Shown: positions 8,896-18,112, numbered from the stretch's first letter. The stretch: DNA of 64,000 nucleotides from Flexibacter flexilis DSM 6793 (GCF_900112255.1 NZ_FOLE01000006.1:124001-188000); one strand, 5' to 3'. Made by a program: numbers and translations. Notes: a model not told the origin generated them from the letters alone.

Positions 8896-11001
8896 ATGGC
8901 ATTAGTAAACAAAATTAGAGAAAAATCAGGATTGGCTGTTGGCGTTGTCGCAGTCGGCCTCATACTTTTCATTGTGGGAGGTGATATGTTCTTTGGGAAC
9001 AACTCCATCTTTTTTGCAGACAAACAAAACGTTGGAGAAATAGGTGGTTCTACCGTCAAGCTCAAAGACTATCAAGCAGAAATTGAGGTTGCAGAAAGAG
9101 ATTATACCCTTCAACAAAATAAAACGCCTACGGAAGCAGAACGCTCTCAGTTGCGCGAACAGGCTTGGAATCAGCTTATCCAAGCAAACGCTGTGGAAAA
9201 ACACTACGAAGATGCGGGGATTATGGTCACAGAAGAAGAAGTAGTGGATATGGTGCAAGGTAATAATATTCACCCTGCGGTTCGTCAGGCTTTCGTAAAT
9301 CCGCAAACGAATCAGTTTGACGTAACGCTGGTAAAACAATACCTCAAAAATTACGATAAATTACAACCGCTTGACCGTTTACGTTGGGATAACTTTGACG
9401 CTCGTTTGCCTCAAGACCGTATGCGTACCAAATACGAAGCTCTTTTCAAAAGCTCAAACTACGTGACTAAAGCCGAAGCGCAACGCGAGTATCAAGGCCA
9501 AGCCACAAAAGCAGAAGTTAAATTCTTGTATGTGCCTTTCTCAATGGTGGTGGATAGCACTATCAAAGTTTCTGACGAAGAGTTGAAAGCGTATTTGGAT
9601 AAAAACAAAGAAAAATACAAAACACAATCTACTCGCACGCTTGAATACGTGCAGTTCCGTATAGAACCAAACGCAAAAGATAGCGCATTCTTCTTGAAAG
9701 AATTGGAAGAAACTAAAGCGCAATTTGCAGCCGCTACAAACGATACAGCTTTCGCAAAAGCAAAATCAGACGTTCCGAGCGTGTTGCGTAGCTATGCTAT
9801 TAACGAATTGCCTGCTGAACTTTCGGCACAAGCTGGCGCAATCGTAACAGGTCAAGTATATGGTCCTTATGCAAATGGCGGTAGCTATGCACTTTACAAA
9901 GTGTTGAGTGTAAGCAACGAAGGTGCTTTTTCTGCTCGTGCAAGTCACATTTTGTTCGATACTCGCGGCAAATCTGATGAAGAGAAAAAAGCAGTGAAAG
10001 CAAAAGCAGAAGGTGTTTTGAAAGAAATTAAAGGCGGTGCTGATTTCGCAGAAAAAGCTCGTACACACGGCAGCGACGGTACAGCTCCACAAGGTGGCGA
10101 TTTGGGTTGGTTCCCAGAAGGCCGCATGGTGCCAGCATTTGAAAAAGCGATTTTCTCGGCTACTAAAAAAGGCCTTACGCCAAACTTGGTAGAAACTGAA
10201 TTTGGTTATCACATCGTAAAAATCACTGAGCCAAAAACAAATCAGAAATTCAAAGTTGTAACTATTCAACGCAACATCACGGCTGGCGACGAAACCAAAG
10301 ACGAAATCTATGCACGTGCAAGCCAGTTCCGTGTAGAAATTACAAGTGCTGAAGCATTGGCCGAAGCTGTCAAAAAGACACCAACTTTGTCGAAAATGGT
10401 TGCTACTGTACAACCAACTTCTTACAACGTGAATGACATTCAAGATGCTCGCGGCCTTGTTCGTTGGGCTTTCAATGATGCAAAAGTGGGTGATGCTGCC
10501 GACTTGCAAGAGTTTACAGACCGTTATGTAGTAGCTGTTCTTACCAAATCTCAAGAAGAAGGTACTGCTTCTCTTGACGAAGTTCGTGATGTGATTACGG
10601 CTGAAGTTCGTAAGCAGAAAAAAGCAGAACAAATCATTGCCAAACTTAGTGGTAATGGTAGCTTGGAAGATTTGGCAAAACAATACCCTGGTGCTATTGT
10701 AAACACTGCTCCTGACGTTACGATGTCTGGTGCTTCTATCGCTGAAGTTGGTTACGACCCTGCGGCGGTTGGTCGTGCTTTTGGTTTGAAAAAAGACGGT
10801 GACCGTACTAAACCATTTGCTGGCGAAAGCGGTGTAGTTATTTTGACTCGCGTGAAAGTTACAGCAGCTCCAGAAATTGCGGACTACAATATGTACAAGT
10901 CGCAAATTGAGCAAAGAGTAAATGGTCGCGTTTCTTATTCGTTGTTTGAGGCTGTGAAAGACCTCGCAAAAATTAAAGACGAACGCATCAAGTTTTTCTA
11001 A
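8896..11001 (+). CDS. PpiD/SurA-type peptidyl-prolyl isomerase, inner-membrane anchored
   Basis: A 701-residue periplasmic folding factor anchored in the inner membrane. Residues 13-34 form a single transmembrane helix after MALVNKIREKSG, as in PpiD. A SurA-N-like chaperone region follows (LKDYQAEIEVAERDY ... QAWNQLIQANAVEKHYEDAGI). A parvulin rotamase domain lies at about 347-447 (ARASHILFDTRGKS ... HGSDGTAPQGGDLGWFPEGRMVPAFEKAIF ... VETEFGYHIVKI). A second, degenerate PPIase-like region follows near 560-660. Such proteins assist folding of outer-membrane and secreted proteins. It is monocistronic, with a strong terminator directly downstream. Length and layout match the Bacteroidota family that is usually annotated as SurA N-terminal domain protein. 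Confidence 0.9.
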   Translation: MALVNKIREKSGLAVGVVAVGLILFIVGGDMFFGNNSIFFADKQNVGEIGGSTVKLKDYQAEIEVAERDYTLQQNKTPTEAERSQLREQAWNQLIQANAVEKHYEDAGIMVTEEEVVDMVQGNNIHPAVRQAFVNPQTNQFDVTLVKQYLKNYDKLQPLDRLRWDNFDARLPQDRMRTKYEALFKSSNYVTKAEAQREYQGQATKAEVKFLYVPFSMVVDSTIKVSDEELKAYLDKNKEKYKTQSTRTLEYVQFRIEPNAKDSAFFLKELEETKAQFAAATNDTAFAKAKSDVPSVLRSYAINELPAELSAQAGAIVTGQVYGPYANGGSYALYKVLSVSNEGAFSARASHILFDTRGKSDEEKKAVKAKAEGVLKEIKGGADFAEKARTHGSDGTAPQGGDLGWFPEGRMVPAFEKAIFSATKKGLTPNLVETEFGYHIVKITEPKTNQKFKVVTIQRNITAGDETKDEIYARASQFRVEITSAEALAEAVKKTPTLSKMVATVQPTSYNVNDIQDARGLVRWAFNDAKVGDAADLQEFTDRYVVAVLTKSQEEGTASLDEVRDVITAEVRKQKKAEQIIAKLSGNGSLEDLAKQYPGAIVNTAPDVTMSGASIAEVGYDPAAVGRAFGLKKDGDRTKPFAGESGVVILTRVKVTAAPEIADYNMYKSQIEQRVNGRVSYSLFEAVKDLAKIKDERIKFF

Positions 11002-11024
11002 GAGAAATTAACGCTTTTTATACT

Positions 11025-11061
11025 AAAAAAAGCCTTTCCTTCAAAAAGAAAGGCTTTTTTT
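11025..11061 (+). terminator. Rho-independent terminator
   Basis: AAAGCCTTTC and GAAAGGCTTT arms flank a short loop and are followed by seven T, directly after the PpiD-like gene. Confidence 0.9.
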
Positions 11062-11107
11062 GTAGCCAAATAGTTCTTAAAAGTTTATATCATATTGTGG
11101 CAATCCT

Positions 11108-12154
11108 ATGAGTTTGTTTACAGATATTATCTCGGATATTAAAAATACCTACGCGCCAGATTCGCGTACGGCTCTTTTTGACATTAATGTTTATTTAGAA
11201 AATTCGGTGTTGGTGCTACGTGGCTGCACGAATCTGCCCGAAGCCTATCGCGAGTTTTTTTATAGAATACATACGGGCTATCCCGCTTTATATTTCAATG
11301 AAGTGGAATTGTTGCCCGACTTGCCCGCGCAGCAATATGCGGGAGCTTTAATAAATGTTTCGGTGGCTAATTTGCGTACGCAGCCGAAGCATAGTGCCGA
11401 ATTGGCTTCGCAAGCCTTGCAAGGAACTTTTGTCAAGGTTTGGCAACACGAAAAGGGTTGGTGGCGTGTGCAAACCCCAGACGACTACATCGCGTGGGTG
11501 GAAGAAGATTCTATTACTTTGCTGAAAGATACGGACTTGGAGCGTTGGCTCGAAGTGCCCAAAGTAATTGTTTTGCCTGAATATTCGTGGGCGTTGGAGT
11601 TGCCGCAGTGGGGTAGCAATCGGGTAGGGGACATAGTACGAGGCAATGTTTTTGAGCTAATCGAACAAAATGCGAACTATTGGCGTATAGCTTATCCATC
11701 TGGTTATCAGGCTTATATATTGCCGCAGGAAGCTCAATTGTTCCAGCAATGGCAAAATTCTGTAACAAAGCCAATTGCCGCAAATATCATTGCAGAGGCG
11801 TTTCGATACAAAGGTTTGCCGTATTTGTGGGGTGGTACTTCGCCGAAGGCCATAGATTGCAGCGGCTTTACCAAAATTGTTTTTGGAATGAATGGGGTAA
11901 AGCTGATGCGCGATGCCTCGCAGCAAATAATGCAAGGCACTGAAGTGAAAGTAAATGATTTGCAGCCTGCCGATTTGTTGTTTTTTAGCGATCGCCCCGA
12001 TAAGCGTGCCACACACGTAGCGATTTACATGGGAGACTGGAAATATATCCATGCGGCAGGTCGTGTAAAAGTAAATAGCCTTGACGAGCAAGCCCCTGAT
12101 TTTGATGCTTTTAGATTAAATACGTTTATTGGGGCACGTAGAATTCTGAGTTAG
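11108..12154 (+). CDS. NlpC/P60 family cysteine peptidase with SH3-like domains
   Basis: A 348-residue probable cell-wall hydrolase that cleaves peptide stems of peptidoglycan. The C-terminal NlpC/P60 domain (about 225-348) has the expected triad Cys251 (AIDCSGF), His303 (THVAIYMG) and His315 (YIHAAGRV). Upstream are two SH3-like modules (VSVANLRTQP...GWWRVQTPDDYIAWV near 88-135 and a second at about 155-210), which usually bind wall peptides. I see no obvious signal peptide at the N-terminus (MSLFTDIISDIKNTY), so it is either exported by a non-classical route or acts on recycled peptides in the cytoplasm. It follows a terminator and is probably transcribed alone. Confidence 0.9.
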   Translation: MSLFTDIISDIKNTYAPDSRTALFDINVYLENSVLVLRGCTNLPEAYREFFYRIHTGYPALYFNEVELLPDLPAQQYAGALINVSVANLRTQPKHSAELASQALQGTFVKVWQHEKGWWRVQTPDDYIAWVEEDSITLLKDTDLERWLEVPKVIVLPEYSWALELPQWGSNRVGDIVRGNVFELIEQNANYWRIAYPSGYQAYILPQEAQLFQQWQNSVTKPIAANIIAEAFRYKGLPYLWGGTSPKAIDCSGFTKIVFGMNGVKLMRDASQQIMQGTEVKVNDLQPADLLFFSDRPDKRATHVAIYMGDWKYIHAAGRVKVNSLDEQAPDFDAFRLNTFIGARRILS

Positions 12155-12369
12155 CTGTGAAGAAGAACTAAAATACAGTGTTATAAAAAAAATGCTCAGA
12201 ACGATAACAAAATCTTACTTTTCATTTGCTTTTTACTGAATTTTCCTCATGTTTATTTAGAATTTTTTTTAACTTTGGCCAAACCATGCTGTATGCTAAG
12301 GTTATCAATTCGAACCCAAGAAGGGTAGAATAGTAAATTTGTGTTATTTTTGATTATCATTAAAAAACA

Positions 12370-13833
12370 ATGGGAACTACATCACAAGCGGGCAAATCCA
12401 ATGATTTTGGATTTGTACGAGATGGTAAAGTGTATTTGAACGCCTTCCTACACTTACCTGAAAGACAAATAGGCGAGGTGAAAGAGACCGAAGAGGCTGC
12501 CTTAGCGTATTTCGTAAACAGATTTAGCATCATCGAAAACAAAGTAAACGCTTTGATTGAGAATATTGAAACTGCTCAAAACAAGGGTTCTTACTTGATG
12601 AAGCTAATCCACTTGCGCCAACAAATGGAGAAATTTGATGCGTTGGGAGATTTCCCTACGCTCTTTGTTCGTTTGGACGAGGCGGAAACTACACTTCAGA
12701 ATCTTATTGTTCAGAATCGCCAAAAGAATTTGGAGATTAAGCAGGCTTTGATTGCAGAAACAGAGGCACTCGGCAACGATGGCGACTGGAAGGGTGTTTC
12801 TGAAAAATTAAAAGAAATCAAATCGAAATGGCTCAAAACTGGCGCAGTAGCCAAAGAGCAAGAAGAAGAAATAGAACAACGCTTTACCGATGTACTAAAC
12901 GCTTTCTTTGATAAACGTAAAGTTTATTTTGATGAAAGAGCAAGGCTTATCGAAGAGCGTGTTAAAAAATATGAAGAACTTATTGCGGGTATCGAGCCAC
13001 ACGCACGTATGGACGCGCATATCGGCAAAGCTGTAAGAGCTGTAAGAGCTTTGCAGGAAGAATGGAAAACGGTTGGGCCTGTGCCTAAAGAGCAATTTGA
13101 GCCACTTTGGGCAAAATTTGGCCGTTTCAAAAAAGATATTTTCCGTAACCTGAAAATTGCTAAACGCAAACGCGAAGAAGCAACAGGTATTTTGGGTGGA
13201 GGAAGCTATCGCTCTGATGGTAATAGCGGAGGCAGCAGACCACCGCGTCCGTATAACCCAGACGGAGGCCAACAACGAAGTAGCGGCGGTTATCAACAAC
13301 GCTCTTCGGCACCGCGCCAACCTATACAGCCACCACGTCCAGTATTGCCAGCCGAATATCAAGCTATTTTTGACCAAAAAATGGAGCTTATCAACGAGGC
13401 AGAAGCTCTTTTGGGGATAGATTTGCGTACGGCTGTGGAGAAAGCAAAAGCGTTGCAGTTCAGATGGCGCAATACGGGTATTTTGCCTGCTCCGTTCAAA
13501 AATGAAACAAACGAACGTTTCTTGACAGCTACAGACCGCGTTCAGGAACTGAACAACGTACAAAAAGCAGCCTTTGAGCGTAGTCATTTCATTAAAAGCA
13601 AGCCGCTTAGAGAGCAGTTGTCTATCAAAATATCGGTAGTACAAGATTTGATTAAGAAAGATGAAGCTGAATATAACGCGAACATTCGTGTGTTTGAAGC
13701 TTTGTCTTTGGAAGAAAAAGCGTTGCCGCCAAACAAGGCTTTGTACGCGAAAATCAGCAACTTACGTCGCAAACTTCGTATCAAATACGAAATGTTGGCA
13801 GACATGGAAAAGCAATTGTCTAATAATCCATAA
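12370..13833 (+). CDS. DUF349 repeat protein
   Basis: A 487-residue cytoplasmic protein made of DUF349-type helical repeats (patterns such as WKGVSEKLKEIKSKWLKTGAV and LQEEWKTVGPVPKEQFEPLWAKFGRF), strongly charged and predicted coiled-coil. A Gly/Ser/Arg/Pro-rich disordered linker lies at about residues 278-322, separating the N-terminal repeats from a last repeat. The family is widespread in Bacteroidota, but its function is not established as far as I know. A -7-like box TATTTTTG is at 12345-12352, close to the ATG at 12370. A long hairpin follows the gene. Confidence 0.88.
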   Translation: MGTTSQAGKSNDFGFVRDGKVYLNAFLHLPERQIGEVKETEEAALAYFVNRFSIIENKVNALIENIETAQNKGSYLMKLIHLRQQMEKFDALGDFPTLFVRLDEAETTLQNLIVQNRQKNLEIKQALIAETEALGNDGDWKGVSEKLKEIKSKWLKTGAVAKEQEEEIEQRFTDVLNAFFDKRKVYFDERARLIEERVKKYEELIAGIEPHARMDAHIGKAVRAVRALQEEWKTVGPVPKEQFEPLWAKFGRFKKDIFRNLKIAKRKREEATGILGGGSYRSDGNSGGSRPPRPYNPDGGQQRSSGGYQQRSSAPRQPIQPPRPVLPAEYQAIFDQKMELINEAEALLGIDLRTAVEKAKALQFRWRNTGILPAPFKNETNERFLTATDRVQELNNVQKAAFERSHFIKSKPLREQLSIKISVVQDLIKKDEAEYNANIRVFEALSLEEKALPPNKALYAKISNLRRKLRIKYEMLADMEKQLSNNP

Positions 13834-13873
13834 TTGAGCAAGCACAAAAATTGCTTTTGGATTTCTTTACATA

Positions 13874-13927
13874 AAAACAATGTTTATTGGGCGAACGGTA
13901 ATTTAGCCTAATAAACATTGTTTTTTA
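13874..13927 (+). terminator. Rho-independent terminator
   Basis: AAACAATGTTTATT and AATAAACATTGTTT arms with a roughly 20-base loop containing GGGC/GCCT, then a T-run. It terminates the DUF349 gene. Confidence 0.8.
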
Positions 13928-13971
13928 TTGATAAATGGCAAATATTTTTAAAGCAAATGTAGTAGGCGGTA

Positions 13972-14002
13972 TTGTTTTTCTCGAAACCGTTTCTTACCTT
14001 TG
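13972..14002 (+). promoter_or_regulatory. Promoter of the ECF sigma factor operon
   Basis: TTG at 13972-13974 and TACCTTTG at 13995-14002 with a 20-base spacer match the housekeeping Bacteroidota promoter. The predicted start is near 14009, giving a leader of about 70 bases. Confidence 0.6.
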
Positions 14003-14079
14003 TAATGAATCATAAAAATAAACTATCCCCCCTGCATACTATGGTATAAAGCTCTACGTTAATCAAATGTAAACGTACA

Positions 14080-14682
14080 ATGAAAAAAGTTGAGCTTCGT
14101 GATGACGCAACGCTCCTGAACCTTTATAAAAATGGTAATGAGGAGGCTTTTGTCCAATTGGTAACTCGTCATAAATCAAGGATATACACAACTATCTACT
14201 TGATTGTGAAAGATAGATACATTGCAGAAGATTTGTTGCAGGAAACATTTATCAAAGTAGTAGATGTCGTAAAGCAGAATCGCTATAACGAGGAGGGGAA
14301 ATTTTTGCCTTGGGTGCTACGCATTGCACACAATATGGCAATTGATTATTTCCGCAAAGAAAAACGTTACCCAAGCATCGTGCTTGAAGATGGTAGTAAT
14401 CTTTGGGACGGTATTGGGTTCGATGAGGACTCTGCCGAAGATCTGCACATTAAGAGAGATACCAAAAATCATCTGAGACAACTGATCAATCGTTTGCCCG
14501 AAGCACAACGCGAAGTGCTTATACTACGTCATTTCGTAGGCATGAGCTTTCAAGAAATTGCTGAGGAGACAGGCGTTAGTATCAATACTGCCCTTGGCCG
14601 TATGCGATACGCGCTGATTAATCTGCGCAAGTATATGCAACAAAATAGTATTAGGTATGACCAAAACATTTACTCAGGATGA
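14080..14682 (+). CDS. ECF-type RNA polymerase sigma factor
   Basis: A 200-residue sigma-70 family factor of the extracytoplasmic-function group. The sigma2 region covers about residues 25-95 (AFVQLVTRHKSRIYTTIY ... AEDLLQETFIKV ... FLPWVLRIAHNMAIDYFRK). The sigma4 region covers about 130-185 (LPEAQREVLILRHFVGMSFQEIAEETGVSINTALGRMRYALINLRK). It directs RNA polymerase to its own promoter set. Its 3' end overlaps the next small gene by 26 bases, so the two are translationally coupled. No transmembrane anti-sigma factor is nearby. The promoter upstream is of the housekeeping type, so autoregulation is not obvious. Confidence 0.93.
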   Translation: MKKVELRDDATLLNLYKNGNEEAFVQLVTRHKSRIYTTIYLIVKDRYIAEDLLQETFIKVVDVVKQNRYNEEGKFLPWVLRIAHNMAIDYFRKEKRYPSIVLEDGSNLWDGIGFDEDSAEDLHIKRDTKNHLRQLINRLPEAQREVLILRHFVGMSFQEIAEETGVSINTALGRMRYALINLRKYMQQNSIRYDQNIYSG

Positions 14683-14902
14683 TATTCTAAGGCTCGTTTA
14701 TAACGAAACTTCAGCCGAAGAAACTACTCTATTAAAGGCCGCCATGGCCGAAAATGACGAGCTTCGCCAATTCTATGAAGAGGCTGTGCAGCTCCAAAAT
14801 GAGTGTAAACAAATTAGTTATGAACCACGACCGTCGGTTCTTGACAAGATTTTTAGCTACTCCCGCAATTACAATAATAGCCAAGTAGCTACAACTTTAT
14901 AA
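14657..14902 (+). CDS. 81-residue partner protein overlapping the sigma factor
   Basis: A short acidic protein (MTKTFTQDDILRLVYNETS, then ETTLLKAAMAENDELRQFYEEAV) that starts inside the sigma gene (26-base overlap). It appears helical, has no transmembrane segment and no zinc-binding His-x3-Cys-x2-Cys motif of ZAS anti-sigma factors. Its N-terminal half, with a DDILRLVYNE start, an ETTLLKAAM helix and an FYEEAVQL helix, resembles the cytoplasmic start of some anti-sigma proteins. Because of the coupling, a soluble anti-sigma or modulator role is plausible but unproved. A strong terminator follows at 14932. Confidence 0.75.
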   Translation: MTKTFTQDDILRLVYNETSAEETTLLKAAMAENDELRQFYEEAVQLQNECKQISYEPRPSVLDKIFSYSRNYNNSQVATTL

Positions 14903-14931
14903 CAAGTTATTTTTGTCTAAAAGGTTGTTTC

Positions 14932-14978
14932 GCACATTTCATTGTCTATCCCAAACAGGCAATGAAATGTGCTTTTTT
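14932..14978 (+). terminator. Rho-independent terminator
   Basis: Perfect 13-bp arms GCACATTTCATTG and CAATGAAATGTGC followed by T6, ending the sigma factor operon. Confidence 0.92.
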
Positions 14979-15044
14979 GTTTTTCAAGAACCAACGCGTA
15001 GGTTTGCGGGTTCTTTGCTTGTTTCAATTTAACTCAAAATCCAG

Positions 15045-15395
15045 ATGTTACATACCGACGATATAGACCAAGACTGGGGACGTGTCGAGCATTATATCCG
15101 ACAACTCACAGGCAAAAAGCCCGATTTGAATGCCGCTTTGTTCCTGATTGGCGTGCAGGAGCTTGGTAAAGGTGCTTTGCATTTTTCCAAAGAACAAAAA
15201 CAAGACCTCATGCATATTGGCACTTGTGTTGTGTTGGAACGTTCGGGCTATTACCAATTTGAAGGCCACGACAAGGACGGTTGGCCGCATTGGGTCGCAC
15301 TCAAAAAAACGCCATTACTCACGCTGGCCGAACAAGAGAAATTTTTGAAAATCCATATAATAGATTACTTCCGCCATGAAATTGGTAACTTATAA
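15045..15395 (+). CDS. Conserved-looking hypothetical protein, 116 residues
   Basis: A 116-residue soluble protein I do not recognise. It contains DLNAALFLIGVQELGKG, then SKEQKQDLMHIGTCVVLERSGYY and DGWPHWVALKKTPLLTLAEQE, which look like an ordered alpha/beta domain. Its end overlaps the exonuclease III gene start by 20 bases, so it is co-translated with xth. The context hints at, but does not show, a role in DNA maintenance. It has no signal peptide. Confidence 0.75.
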   Translation: MLHTDDIDQDWGRVEHYIRQLTGKKPDLNAALFLIGVQELGKGALHFSKEQKQDLMHIGTCVVLERSGYYQFEGHDKDGWPHWVALKKTPLLTLAEQEKFLKIHIIDYFRHEIGNL

Positions 15396-16137
15396 CGTAA
15401 ATGGCATACGCGCCGCCATTACCAAAGGTTTTTGGGATTGGCTCGCCGCCGTCAGTCCTGATATTATTTGTTTGCAAGAAATAAAAGCAACGCCCGAACA
15501 GTTCGACACTAATGTTTTGGCGGAAATGGGCTATGAGGCTTATTTTTTCCCTGCCGAAAAGAAAGGTTACAGCGGCGTGGCTATTTTTACAAAAATTCCT
15601 GCCAAAAATGTAGAATATGGTTGTGGAATGGCGCGTTATGATGCTGAAGGCCGTGTATTACGCGTTGATTTTGAGGATTTTTCGGTAATGAGTGTGTATA
15701 TGCCTTCGGGGTCGAGTGGGGAAGAGCGTCAGCAATTTAAGTTTGAATGGCTCAACGATTTTTTGCCTTATGCCCAGCAACTTGCCCAACAATATCCGAA
15801 CTTGATTATTAGCGGCGATTATAATATTTGCCATAAAGCCATAGACATTCATAACCCCAAATCCAACGCTAATTCGTCGGGTTTTTTGCCAGAAGAACGC
15901 GCTTGGTTTGATGCTTTTTTGGAGAAAGGCTTTGTGGATACGTTTCGGGTTTTTAATCAAGAACCGCATCATTACACTTGGTGGAGCTACCGGGCAGGCG
16001 CACGCGCCAAAAATTTGGGTTGGCGAATTGATTATAACATTGCGACGGTAGCCATGACCGACCGCCTAAAACGCAGTGTTATTTTGCCAGAAGCCAAACA
16101 TTCCGACCATTGTCCCGTACTATTAGAATTTGAATAA
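15376..16137 (+). CDS. xth: Exodeoxyribonuclease III (AP endonuclease)
   Basis: A 253-residue cytoplasmic base-excision repair enzyme that cuts 5' of abasic sites and trims 3' ends. The endonuclease/exonuclease/phosphatase motifs are present: VTYNVNGIRA at the start, LQEIKA (metal-binding Glu), VYMPSG, SGDYNICH, and the C-terminal HSDHCPVLLEFE with catalytic Asp-His. The length is usual for the ExoA/XthA family. It overlaps the preceding hypothetical gene and ends at a hairpin shared with the convergent tdh gene. Confidence 0.94.
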   Translation: MKLVTYNVNGIRAAITKGFWDWLAAVSPDIICLQEIKATPEQFDTNVLAEMGYEAYFFPAEKKGYSGVAIFTKIPAKNVEYGCGMARYDAEGRVLRVDFEDFSVMSVYMPSGSSGEERQQFKFEWLNDFLPYAQQLAQQYPNLIISGDYNICHKAIDIHNPKSNANSSGFLPEERAWFDAFLEKGFVDTFRVFNQEPHHYTWWSYRAGARAKNLGWRIDYNIATVAMTDRLKRSVILPEAKHSDHCPVLLEFE

Positions 16138-16140
16138 AAG

Positions 16141-16178
16141 AAAAGGCGTTGAGAAATTTAGTGTCTCAACGCCTTTTT
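16141..16178. terminator. Bidirectional terminator
   Basis: AAAAGGCGTTGAGA and TCTCAACGCCTTTT arms with a 9-base loop, between the convergent xth and threonine dehydrogenase genes. Confidence 0.92.
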
Positions 16179-16182
16179 ATTT

Positions 16183-17169
16183 TTATTTTACCGAGACAGA
16201 GGCGATAGTATCTACTCGTAATTTTTCACGTAAATTTTTGAGCATATCGGCGGTCATGGCTTCCAAATCGTAGCTTGGTTTCCAGCCCCAATCTTGGCGT
16301 GCTGCCGTGTCGTCGATGCTATTTGGCCACGAATCAGCGATTTGTTGGCGGAAATCAGGCGCGTAGCTAATCGTAAACGACGGAATATGTTGACGGATAC
16401 TCTCGGCCACTTGCGTAGGCGTAAAGCTCATGGCCGTAAGATTGTAGCTCGAACGGATTTTTACTTTGTCGCTGTCGGCGTGCATCAAATCCAACGTTGC
16501 TTTGATGGCGTCGGGCATATACATCATCGGCAAAGACGTGTCTTCGCGCAAGAAACAGTCGTAATGACCAGCCTGAATGGCTTTGTAATAAATATCTACG
16601 GCGTAGTCGGTAGTGCCGCCGCCTGGAGGCGTTTTGTAGCTAATCAGGCCAGGATAACGCAGGCTTCTGATGTCCACATTGAATTTTTGGAAATAATATT
16701 CAGAAAGTCTCTCGTCCACGAGTTTGGTAATGCCGTAAATCGTGTTGGGGTCCATCACCGTAAACTGCGGTGTGTCGTTGGTTGGTGTGTGTGGGCCAAA
16801 CACAGCGATTGAACTTGGGCAATAAATTTTCTTTACAAAATCACGGCTTTTGGCTACGTCAAGCACGTTCATTAGCCCATCAATATTGAGCTTCCAAGCA
16901 AAGGCAGGATTGCGCTCGGCATTGGCCGAAAGAATCGCGGCCAAATGATAAATTTGGGTGAATTGGTGTTTGTCCACGAGTGCGAAAAATGCTTCGCGGT
17001 CAAGAATATCTAACTGTGCAAATGGGCCACTTACGAGAAGTTCGGCACTGGGTGGCACTACATCGGTGGCTAACACTTGGGCATCGCTATAAACTTGGCG
17101 TAATGCAAGCGTTAGTTCAGAGCCTAACTGTCCGCAAGCTCCGATTACTAAAACTTTTTCCTTTTGCAT
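16183..17169 (-). CDS. L-threonine 3-dehydrogenase, SDR (epimerase-like) type
   Basis: A 328-residue NAD-dependent short-chain dehydrogenase of the extended (epimerase) class. The Rossmann motif is VLVIGACGQLGSEL; the catalytic Tyr-x3-Lys is YGITK; PSSIAVFGP carries the catalytic Ser. The segments PGLISYKTPPGGGTTDYAV, then CFLREDTSLPMMYMPDAIKATLDLM are characteristic of the SDR-type threonine dehydrogenase, which oxidises threonine to 2-amino-3-oxobutyrate. This is not the zinc-dependent MDR type found in E. coli. No kbl gene (the usual next enzyme) is adjacent. It is probably monocistronic. Confidence 0.88.
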   Translation of the reverse strand: MQKEKVLVIGACGQLGSELTLALRQVYSDAQVLATDVVPPSAELLVSGPFAQLDILDREAFFALVDKHQFTQIYHLAAILSANAERNPAFAWKLNIDGLMNVLDVAKSRDFVKKIYCPSSIAVFGPHTPTNDTPQFTVMDPNTIYGITKLVDERLSEYYFQKFNVDIRSLRYPGLISYKTPPGGGTTDYAVDIYYKAIQAGHYDCFLREDTSLPMMYMPDAIKATLDLMHADSDKVKIRSSYNLTAMSFTPTQVAESIRQHIPSFTISYAPDFRQQIADSWPNSIDDTAARQDWGWKPSYDLEAMTADMLKNLREKLRVDTIASVSVK

Positions 17170-17340
17170 AAGAACAGTGCTTTGATTTGGTATATTGGTA
17201 TTTTGGTGAAATAATATTCTGTTGGTAGTTTTTAATTACTCTTAATTCAGAATAAATATACAGCAAAAATAACAAGAATATACATTCGGAGGAATAGCCC
17301 TGTAATTTATTCCGTGTATTTTGAGCAGAATATTTTTGCG

Positions 17341-18108
17341 TTAGCAATAGCCCACGATTTTGTAAGTGAGATAGCCCGTTATTTCGTGGATAATAGTGTG
17401 CCATTTGCCTAAGGCATTTTCCGAAGGCGCAAGCCACGCATCAGGTGTAAAACGGCGCGGAATGGCGCGAATATCTGCCGAAAATGGCGTAAAATTGACC
17501 CCAACTTTCCGAAAACAACCTTCCGAACGCCTCATGTGAAATGCCGACGTTACGAGCAAATATTTTTGATTGGGGAATTTGTTTTGTAGGATTTTAGCAG
17601 AAAAAAGCGCGTTTTCGCGCGTGTTGCGGGAAAGCGTGTCTAAAGTAATAACGCTGTCAGGCACAAGGCAAGTTTGCGTGAGCAATTCGCGTAAGCGCAG
17701 GGCTTCGGCTTCGTGCGCTACGAGGCTACCCGAACCGCCCGAAATCAGGATATGGCGCACGCGCCCCTGACGATACAGCCAAACCGTGTGCATGATGCGG
17801 TCGGCGGCCTGCGTGAGGTGTACGCGGTCTTTGGGTTCGGCGATGGGGTTAGCCATGCCCGTAAGCACTACGGCCACATCATAATTGCCGCGTAGTTCTG
17901 TGAGTGGTGTGGCTGGGCGTTCCCACCAAAGCAACATTTCATTGACCAAAAATTCATTTGTAAAAATAAACAACAAAGCTAACCACCAGTAACATAGTTT
18001 TTTACGGGTAGTTTGTCGTGGTGTAAATACCGCCCAAAGGCCAATGCCCACCAACCAAACGGCTGGCATGATGGCGTAATACAAGATTTTGGATAAAATG
18101 AAAAACAT
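17341..18108 (-). CDS. YdcF/ElyC/SanA-family membrane protein (DUF218)
   Basis: A 255-residue protein with two N-terminal transmembrane helices (IMPAVWLVGIGLWAVF and LCYWWLALLFIFTNEFLV), followed by a DUF218 domain: VAVVLTGM, ADRIMHTVWLYRQGRVRHILISGGSG, ESVTL-like SVITLDTLSRNTRENA and LLVTSAFHMRRSEGCFRKVG. ElyC-type members act in cell-envelope precursor metabolism, but the reaction is not settled. The start lies 4 bases downstream of the nth stop, so the two genes form an operon. Confidence 0.87.
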   Translation of the reverse strand: MFFILSKILYYAIMPAVWLVGIGLWAVFTPRQTTRKKLCYWWLALLFIFTNEFLVNEMLLWWERPATPLTELRGNYDVAVVLTGMANPIAEPKDRVHLTQAADRIMHTVWLYRQGRVRHILISGGSGSLVAHEAEALRLRELLTQTCLVPDSVITLDTLSRNTRENALFSAKILQNKFPNQKYLLVTSAFHMRRSEGCFRKVGVNFTPFSADIRAIPRRFTPDAWLAPSENALGKWHTIIHEITGYLTYKIVGYC

Positions 18109-18112
18109 GGTT

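Noticed and set aside
9766-10914. A 382-residue minus-strand ORF
   Set aside because: It is a shadow of the PpiD-like gene, Cys/Phe/Asn-rich with no recognisable domain.
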